NCBI GenBank assembly: GCA_903910005.1 | Contig: CAIVXW010000460.1 | Span: 1 to 10,903 of the forward strand | Reading direction: 5' to 3' | DNA: 10,903 bases | Origin: an uncultured Methylococcaceae bacterium | Lineage (GTDB): Bacteria; Pseudomonadota; Gammaproteobacteria; Methylococcales; Methylococcaceae | Shown: piece after piece, positions 7,166 to 10,903 of the stretch | Layout: the number at the start of each line of letters is the position of its first letter | How positions within the stretch are numbered: the first letter of the stretch is position 1 | Made by a program: the position numbers and the translations under genes | The notes under the pieces: model-generated | The model's database searches: none | What the model was told of the DNA's origin: nothing | The model's input: only the letters and a program-made list of their open reading frames with translations

Positions 7166-8548
7166 ATGGCGATTGCAGCAGTGCCTGCTTACCTGGGCAA
7201 AAATTTCAGGGAGGCCTCCCCCGGAATGCGGTTTGGCTTTCTGCTTCCGATCTGGACCACCCGAAGCGATCAGGAAAACGAAGTCAACAAACGGGCTGAG
7301 GCCAAAAGCCGGGAAGGCGATGAAGTCAGGCAACTACGCCGTGAAGGCATGGATGTCGCCATACGGGAGCTTTGCAGACGCCAGAGAAATCCCCTTCCGG
7401 GTTTATGGGACAAAAATGATTTTGCAGCCAGGAATGCCTGGAAAGAAATCACGGCGTTGACGCCTGCCGACAAGATGCAGATGGAAGCCCTGTCGGCTCG
7501 ACAACTTGCCCTGTCGTCCATGATGCCCACCGACAGGATTCTGGTTCTGCCTGCCCAATCCACCGCCCCCTTCACCACCGGTCTCGGCAATGAACACCCG
7601 CTGGAAAACGGTTTTGCCTTTCTCAATCCCTATGGTCTGCCCTATCTGCCCGGTAGTGGCATCAAGGGCGTGTTGCGGCAGGCGGCCCGTCAACTGGCCG
7701 ATAGTGAGTGGGGAGAAACCCGGGGCTGGACGGCGGACAAGCGTTATCCGCTGACGGTACAACAAGGCCAACAGCGGCGACCGGTACTGGATGCCGGAAA
7801 CAACCCCGTCATGCTGTCGGTTCTGGATGTATTGTTTGGCTATGAAACCGACGCAGGCGAAACCACCCACGTTCGGGGTGCCCTGAGTTTCTGGGATGTC
7901 ATTCCCCAGATCAAGGGAAACAACCTGACGGTGGACATCATGACCCCACACCAGGGCCATTACTATCAGAAGGGAGAAACGCCCCACGAATCCGGCCAAC
8001 CCATTCCCGTCAGCTACCTCACCATTCCTCCCGGCTCCGGCTTCAGCTTTCATGTGGTCTGCGACCTGGCCCATCTCACCCGATTGGCCCCGGAACTCGC
8101 CGCCAACCAGACCTGGAAAACCCTGCTGCAACACGCCTTTACCCATGCCTTTCAATGGCTGGGGTTTGGCGCGAAAACGGCGGTGGGCTACGGTGCCATG
8201 CATCTGGATCAGCAGGCTCAAGACAAACGGGAGCGGGAAATCAGGGAAAACCGGGCACGGGCCGAGCGTACCGCCCTGGAAGCCAGCCTGACCGAAAATC
8301 AGAAAACCATTCGGGCGTTTATTGACAAGTGTGAAAAACGCCAGGCTGAATTGAATGGCAGAAAGGACAAGCAAAATACCGGTATCCACCAGGAGGCCAG
8401 CAAACTCGTCAAGGGTGCAACAGGCTGGAGTCCTGAAGAAAAACAGGCACTGGCTCAGGCCATCAGGCAGTGGTTGCCGCAGGTGATTGAAAAGGTTGAA
8501 AAGGATACTTTCAGAAAAATGGGTATTTCGGCACTGGAACAACCATGA
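7166..8548 (+). CDS. cmr6: Type III-B CRISPR RAMP protein Cmr6
   Basis: A 460-residue Cmr6, the RAMP subunit that with Cmr1 caps the end of the complex near the crRNA 3' end. The RAMP core shows TTGLGNEHPLENGF (137-150), YGLPYLPGSGIKGVLR (156-171) and a late glycine-rich LGFGAKTAVGYGAM (about 332-346). The protein is longer than archaeal Cmr6. It has an N-terminal extension of roughly 120 residues before the core, and a charged, helix-prone C-terminal tail of about 110 residues (from DQQAQDKREREIRENRARAE onward). The start at 7166 is chosen from GAGGAGA (7154-7160) 5 nt upstream; the longer frame would start at a TTG overlapping the cmr5 stop. The stop overlaps an ATG of the next, broken gene (ATGA 8545-8548), showing that the operon once continued. 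Confidence 0.93.
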   Translation: MAIAAVPAYLGKNFREASPGMRFGFLLPIWTTRSDQENEVNKRAEAKSREGDEVRQLRREGMDVAIRELCRRQRNPLPGLWDKNDFAARNAWKEITALTPADKMQMEALSARQLALSSMMPTDRILVLPAQSTAPFTTGLGNEHPLENGFAFLNPYGLPYLPGSGIKGVLRQAARQLADSEWGETRGWTADKRYPLTVQQGQQRRPVLDAGNNPVMLSVLDVLFGYETDAGETTHVRGALSFWDVIPQIKGNNLTVDIMTPHQGHYYQKGETPHESGQPIPVSYLTIPPGSGFSFHVVCDLAHLTRLAPELAANQTWKTLLQHAFTHAFQWLGFGAKTAVGYGAMHLDQQAQDKREREIRENRARAERTALEASLTENQKTIRAFIDKCEKRQAELNGRKDKQNTGIHQEASKLVKGATGWSPEEKQALAQAIRQWLPQVIEKVEKDTFRKMGISALEQP

Positions 8549-8698
8549 ATCTGCCCGACTACGACCCGATTCTGTCGCCGCTGCAATTACCGGTGTTGTT
8601 TTTCCCGAGCGCGAGGGTGCCACCCCCGGCACCCTGCTCTGGGGAGCCTTTGGCGAAGCCTTGTGGCAAACCTCATGCGCGAACCCCAAGCTGTGGCC
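8545..8698 (+). pseudogene. Truncated and frameshifted remnant resembling a Cas6-type RAMP N-terminus
   Basis: Starting at an ATG that overlaps the cmr6 stop, the reading gives MNLPDYDPILSPLQLPVLFF. Near a run of five T (8599-8603) the family-like reading moves to the -1 frame and continues PEREGATPGTLLWGAFGEAL, then WQTSCANPKLW. The segment PGTLLWGAFGEALW resembles the PGSxLRGAFGHALR motif near the N-terminus of Cas6 and related RAMP endoribonucleases that process pre-crRNA. Together the pieces give about 50 residues, after which the sequence turns into palindromic repeats and no RAMP-like continuation is visible in any frame. The simplest reading is a single-base deletion plus loss of the rest of the gene. 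The conserved ATGA coupling indicates it was the seventh operon gene. Other RAMP-type identities are possible on so short a stretch. Confidence 0.5.
8615..8634 (+). other. 7-bp hairpin just downstream of the frame switch
   Basis: GGGTGCC (8615-8621) and GGCACCC (8628-8634) form a perfect GC-rich stem. It begins 10 nt after the TTTTTC stretch (8599-8604) where the reading frame of the Cas6-like remnant shifts by -1. That is roughly the geometry of a programmed frameshift site, but it may be coincidence within a pseudogene. Confidence 0.35.
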
Positions 8699-8726
8699 AA
8701 AACCCGGGGGGGTTCGCGCATTCACA

Positions 8727-8841
8727 AACCCGCCTGGAATGCGGGTTCGGCGACGCGGGAAGAATTTTCAGGGCAAAAATCCACCGTTCAGGGAGAGGTT
8801 CGCGTATAATGCCCCGCGAACCCGCATCCCAGGCGGGTTCC
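8727..8841. repeat. Inverted pair of palindromic units (REPIN/BIME-like element)
   Basis: Unit A at 8727-8749 (AACCCGCCTGGAATGCGGGT plus TCG) reappears in reverse complement as unit B at 8817-8839, with one base different in the centre. Each unit is itself a palindrome, AACCCGC...GCGGGTT. Between them, GGTTCGCG (8797-8804) also pairs with CGCGAACC (8815-8822), giving an extra 8-bp stem that shares bases with unit B. Two inverted REP-like palindromes about 70 bp apart are the arrangement of BIME/REPIN elements. The element lies where the Cas6-like remnant stops making sense, and it may also terminate cmr transcription. Confidence 0.6.
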
Positions 8842-8948
8842 AGAGGATGGAGCTGCAGCCCCCCCTCGCCAATGCAGGCGATTAAGACTGGTATAGTTTA
8901 AGTTATGCCTTTCAATATTTCCTGATTCCACTCCCACTCGATAGTCTG

Positions 8949-8954
8949 TACAAT
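8949..8954 (+). promoter_or_regulatory. Possible -10 box for the R-M genes
   Basis: TACAAT lies 32 bp upstream of the endonuclease ATG within the cassette leader. No convincing -35 box is seen at the right distance, so this is weak. A promoter inside the cassette would be expected if it sits outside a standard integron with its Pc promoter. Confidence 0.25.
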
Positions 8955-8986
8955 TAGCAATTAACCAAATTCAACACTGTAGCCGA

Positions 8987-9817
8987 ATGACCGAAAAAGA
9001 AACCTTCGCAGCAAATCTTGAGGAATTCGTCACTGAACTTAAGGATTATGTCAGTACGGATGATGGGCAATGGACTGTAAAAGGTTTCGTTGATATATTT
9101 AAAAACGTATATACCATCTCGGCCGACACCAAGATTGTCTCAAAAATTCTTGAAATTCATTTGTTCCCAAAGATTTTGTACTTTGCCCATTCCATCGGGT
9201 ATAAAGTCGTTCTTGCTGAACACCAAAACTATTACCCCGACATCTCGTTCGTAAAAGCCGATAACGAATCCATAAAATTTGCAGTTGATTTTAAAACCAC
9301 CTACAGAAACCCTAAGAAAGCGCATTTATGCAATGGATTCACGCTTGGTTCGCACGGCGCATACTTCGAAAATCGTACAAGCACCAAAAATATCCAATTT
9401 CCTTACGGTTCGTATTCAGGTCATTTTTGCTTAGGCATCATCTACGACAGAACTGACGGTGCCACTATTGATGAAACCAAAGTTCATCTTGTAGATGAAC
9501 TTCAATCTATTGCCTCTGTGGTAAAAAACTTCCAGTTTTTTGTCACCGAAAAATGGAAAATTGCCAGCGATAAAGGTGGTAGCGGTAATACGGCGAATAT
9601 TGGAAGCATCAATAACATTGCCGACATCATCTCCGGTCAAGGCATGTTTTCAAAGCTGGGTGAAAACTGGTTCGATGAGTATTGGATGAATTATCGAAAA
9701 ATAATTATCCAAGACGGGAAAGGTGGAACGAAAAAAATTTCCACGTTGCGCGAGTTTGTCGCGTACAAAAATGGTGATGCTTCGTTGGTGGTCGATAAAA
9801 GGAACGGTGAAGAATGA
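8987..9817 (+). CDS. Type II restriction endonuclease, EcoRV-like (predicted GATATC)
   Basis: A 276-residue homologue of EcoRV (about 245 residues), a homodimeric enzyme that cuts GATATC bluntly in the centre. The catalytic triad lines up: D85 in YYPDIS, then D101 and K103 in AVDFKTTY, with the same 16- and 2-residue spacing as D74, D90, K92 of EcoRV. The recognition R-loop GGSGNTANIGS (197-207) is nearly the same as GSGNTTNIGS in EcoRV. The Q-loop reads QNYYPD (80-85) where EcoRV has QNHYPD. Conservation of both loops supports the same recognition sequence, though this is inference. The N-terminus is about 11 residues longer than EcoRV and no strong Shine-Dalgarno precedes the ATG. The stop overlaps the methyltransferase start (ATGA 9814-9817). 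One GATATC is seen outside the cassette, at 1171-1176. No controller (C) protein gene is visible. Confidence 0.93.
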   Translation: MTEKETFAANLEEFVTELKDYVSTDDGQWTVKGFVDIFKNVYTISADTKIVSKILEIHLFPKILYFAHSIGYKVVLAEHQNYYPDISFVKADNESIKFAVDFKTTYRNPKKAHLCNGFTLGSHGAYFENRTSTKNIQFPYGSYSGHFCLGIIYDRTDGATIDETKVHLVDELQSIASVVKNFQFFVTEKWKIASDKGGSGNTANIGSINNIADIISGQGMFSKLGENWFDEYWMNYRKIIIQDGKGGTKKISTLREFVAYKNGDASLVVDKRNGEE

Positions 9818-10731
9818 ACACCAAAGTATGCGTTCCACCGATTAAATCCCAAGGCATTAAAACCAAACTCGTACCCTGGATACAAAGCATCATACCCAGC
9901 GATTTTGAGGGCTTGTGGATTGAGCCTTTCATGGGAACCGGTGCGGTTGCCTTTAATGTTGCGCCGCAACACGCGCTATTAAGCGACACGAATCCGCATC
10001 TAATCAACTTTTACTCAGGTATCGCTTCTGGGGAAATAACCGCCGAAACAGTTAAATCCTATCTTACACGCGAAGGCGCATTACTGTTGGAAAAAGGCGA
10101 AGACCACTACTATTTCATAAGGGACAGATTTAACGCTGAGCATTCACCGCTTGATTTCTTGTTTATCAATCGTGCAGGATTTAACGGAATGATTCGCTTC
10201 AATAGAAAAGGCGGCTTCAACATCCCTTTTTGCCGCAAACCCCAGCGCTTTGCTCAAGCCTATGTAACAAAAATCATCAATCAAGTGGATTGGGTAAGCA
10301 AAATCATTAAAACAAAACACTTCACGTTCAAATGCCAGGATTTTAGCAAAACCATTGCCGAAGCTTCGCAACAAGATATTATTTATTGCGATCCGCCCTA
10401 CATCGACAGGCATGTTGACTACTATAACGGTTGGGATGAAAGCCACGAACGCGAATTGTTTAATAAGCTTTCAGGCTTTAAAGGCAGGTTTATTTTGTCA
10501 ACGTGGCATCATAATGATTACCGGGAAAACGAATATATCAAGTCATTATGGTCAAAACATATCATTATTACCCGTGAACACTTCTACCATCTGGGCGGAA
10601 AAGAAGAGAATAGAAATCCAGTTGTTGAAGCACTAGTTACAAATTTTATTGCAACACCGATTGACAAAACAGTTGAGCGTCCAGTTCAGTATGCCATTTT
10701 TGAAAAATCAGCTAAATATGCAACGGCATAA
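9814..10731 (+). CDS. DNA N6-adenine methyltransferase, M.EcoRV-like (Dam/D12 class)
   Basis: A 305-residue alpha-class adenine methyltransferase that would protect host GATATC sites by methylating adenine with S-adenosylmethionine. Visible elements: VPPIKSQGIKTKLVPWI (7-23); the SAM-binding EPFMGTGAVAFNVAP (37-51); SDTNPHLINFY (57-67); a central target-recognition part with NRAGFNGMIRFNRKGGFN (119-136); and the catalytic DPPY (193-196). STWHHNDYREN (229-239) and EHFYHLGGKEENRNP (255-269) follow. These segments closely follow my memory of M.EcoRV, including the order FxGxG, recognition domain, DPPY. Start ATG overlaps the endonuclease stop by 4 bp, so the two are co-translated; the endonuclease lies first. 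The TAA stop (10729-10731) lies inside the attC R'' box, typical for cassette genes. Confidence 0.94.
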   Translation: MNTKVCVPPIKSQGIKTKLVPWIQSIIPSDFEGLWIEPFMGTGAVAFNVAPQHALLSDTNPHLINFYSGIASGEITAETVKSYLTREGALLLEKGEDHYYFIRDRFNAEHSPLDFLFINRAGFNGMIRFNRKGGFNIPFCRKPQRFAQAYVTKIINQVDWVSKIIKTKHFTFKCQDFSKTIAEASQQDIIYCDPPYIDRHVDYYNGWDESHERELFNKLSGFKGRFILSTWHHNDYRENEYIKSLWSKHIIITREHFYHLGGKEENRNPVVEALVTNFIATPIDKTVERPVQYAIFEKSAKYATA

Positions 10732-10794
10732 CAGGGCACTCAAGCCGACCCGCTTCCGCTTCGATCCAGCGGGCGGCTTAGCTCTGCGATAGAC
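10726..10794 (+). other. Integron attC (59-base element) recombination site
   Basis: R'' is GCATAAC (10726-10732). L'' lies in TCAAGCCGA (10740-10748). AAGCCG (10742-10747) pairs with CGGCTT (10774-10779), and CCCGCT (10749-10754) pairs with AGCGGG (10768-10773), leaving A10748 unpaired exactly where attC sites carry the extrahelical base. The loop is 10755-10767. L' continues CGGCTTAGCTC, and R' reads GATAGAC (10788-10794) against the consensus GTTRRRY, a single mismatch. The arrangement closely resembles classic attC sites such as that of aadA cassettes. The predicted cut is after G10788. Confidence 0.8.
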
Positions 10795-10827
10795 GTCATG
10801 CGTCGAGTCAATAAAGAAGGGACAGGC

Positions 10828-10903
10828 AGTGCACCGGGAAAAGCCGGCAAGAGATTGGAGGTGAAAGTCCTCTGTCCGGAAAGGCGTAGCGAGCCGCCGG
10901 AAC
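10828..10903 (+). ncRNA. Possible 5' part of a structured RNA (group II intron or IscB-type RNA)
   Basis: No open reading frame fits here. GTGCACCGGGAAAAGCCGGC is followed by GGAGGTGAAAGTCCTC (a GAGG/CCTC stem with loop TGAAAGT), then GGCGTAGCGAGCC (a GGC/GCC stem) between two CCGG. A purine-rich stem with GTGAAAGTCC in its loop region is a feature I associate with the 5' regions of bacterial group II introns and of HEARO/IscB-associated RNAs. The window ends before any associated protein gene, so the class cannot be decided and the call is tentative. Confidence 0.3.

Larger units (their letters stand above)
8903..10788 (+). mobile_element. Integron-type gene cassette carrying an EcoRV-like R-M system
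   Basis: The unit runs from T8903 to G10788. It begins G|TTATGC (8902-8908) and ends with an attC whose R'' box GCATAAC (10726-10732) is the exact reverse complement of GTTATGC; the match extends to 8 bp (GTTATGCC / GGCATAAC). Integron logic predicts exactly this, because in the circular cassette the final G joins the first TTRRRY bases to form the R' box that pairs with R''. The genes fill the cassette: 84 bp of leader, two genes overlapping by 4 bp, and a stop codon inside the R'' box. Base composition is visibly more AT-rich than the cmr genes. No integrase gene and no second attC are visible in the window. Confidence 0.72.

Noticed and set aside
7403..8725. 440-codon minus-strand frame opposite cmr6
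   Set aside because: It is antisense to a well-supported Cmr6 with conserved motifs and resembles no protein I recognise; long antisense frames are common in GC-rich genes.
8782..8810. Promoter with TATAAT at 8805-8810
   Set aside because: The TATAAT lies in the loop of an 8-bp stem and has no -35 box at the right spacing.
8487..8885. Complete 132-residue protein overlapping the end of cmr6
   Set aside because: Its first part is cmr6 read out of frame and its last part is palindromic repeat; only about 30 residues around 8605-8695 look protein-like, and these belong to the Cas6-like remnant.
8845..8902. A second attC or an attI just left of the cassette
   Set aside because: No paired R''/L'' and L'/R' boxes could be found; only the GTTATGC junction itself is convincing.

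Overview
The window looks like an accessory (defence) region of a GC-rich proteobacterial chromosome, probably gammaproteobacterial; that assignment is inference from codon use, gene style and the intergenic palindromic repeats. Nearly all of it is on the + strand.

Layout. (1) Positions 1-162, minus strand: the first 54 codons of a Fic-family protein running off the left edge, with a tandem 10-bp repeat just upstream. (2) 163-561: a non-coding divergent region with two tandem 44-bp GC-rich hairpin repeats, a palindrome followed by a T-tract, a candidate promoter and a perfect 9-bp hairpin in the presumed leader. (3) 562-8548: a complete type III-B CRISPR effector operon, cmr1-cmr2(cas10)-cmr3-cmr4-cmr5-cmr6. 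The genes are coupled by overlaps or a few bases, except for a 57-bp gap after cmr3 that carries a hairpin-rich repeat. Cmr2 keeps a GGDD palm motif and an HD dipeptide, so cyclic oligoadenylate synthesis is likely. No CRISPR array, adaptation gene or CARF effector is in the window. (4) 8545-8900: a broken start of a seventh operon gene that resembles the N-terminus of a Cas6-type RAMP, frameshifted and cut off. It is followed by a pair of inverted palindromic units (REPIN/BIME-like). (5) 8903-10788: a compact, visibly AT-richer unit encoding an EcoRV-type restriction endonuclease and its cognate N6-adenine methyltransferase. It is closed by an integron attC site. The unit begins after a G with TTATGC, exactly complementary to the R'' box GCATAAC of its own attC, as integron cassette recombination predicts. 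(6) 10795-10903: non-coding sequence with stem-loop motifs that may be the 5' part of a structured RNA (group II intron or IscB-associated RNA) running off the right edge.

How it works together. The Cmr complex would use crRNAs supplied from elsewhere. Cmr4 would cut target RNA and Cmr2 would signal with cyclic oligoadenylates. The processing nuclease once encoded at the operon end seems lost, so crRNA maturation would have to be supplied in trans. Next to this RNA-targeting system sits a DNA-targeting type II R-M system predicted to act on GATATC, apparently acquired as a mobile integron gene cassette. The most notable observation is this R-M cassette with matched boundaries, placed directly beside a decayed CRISPR gene.
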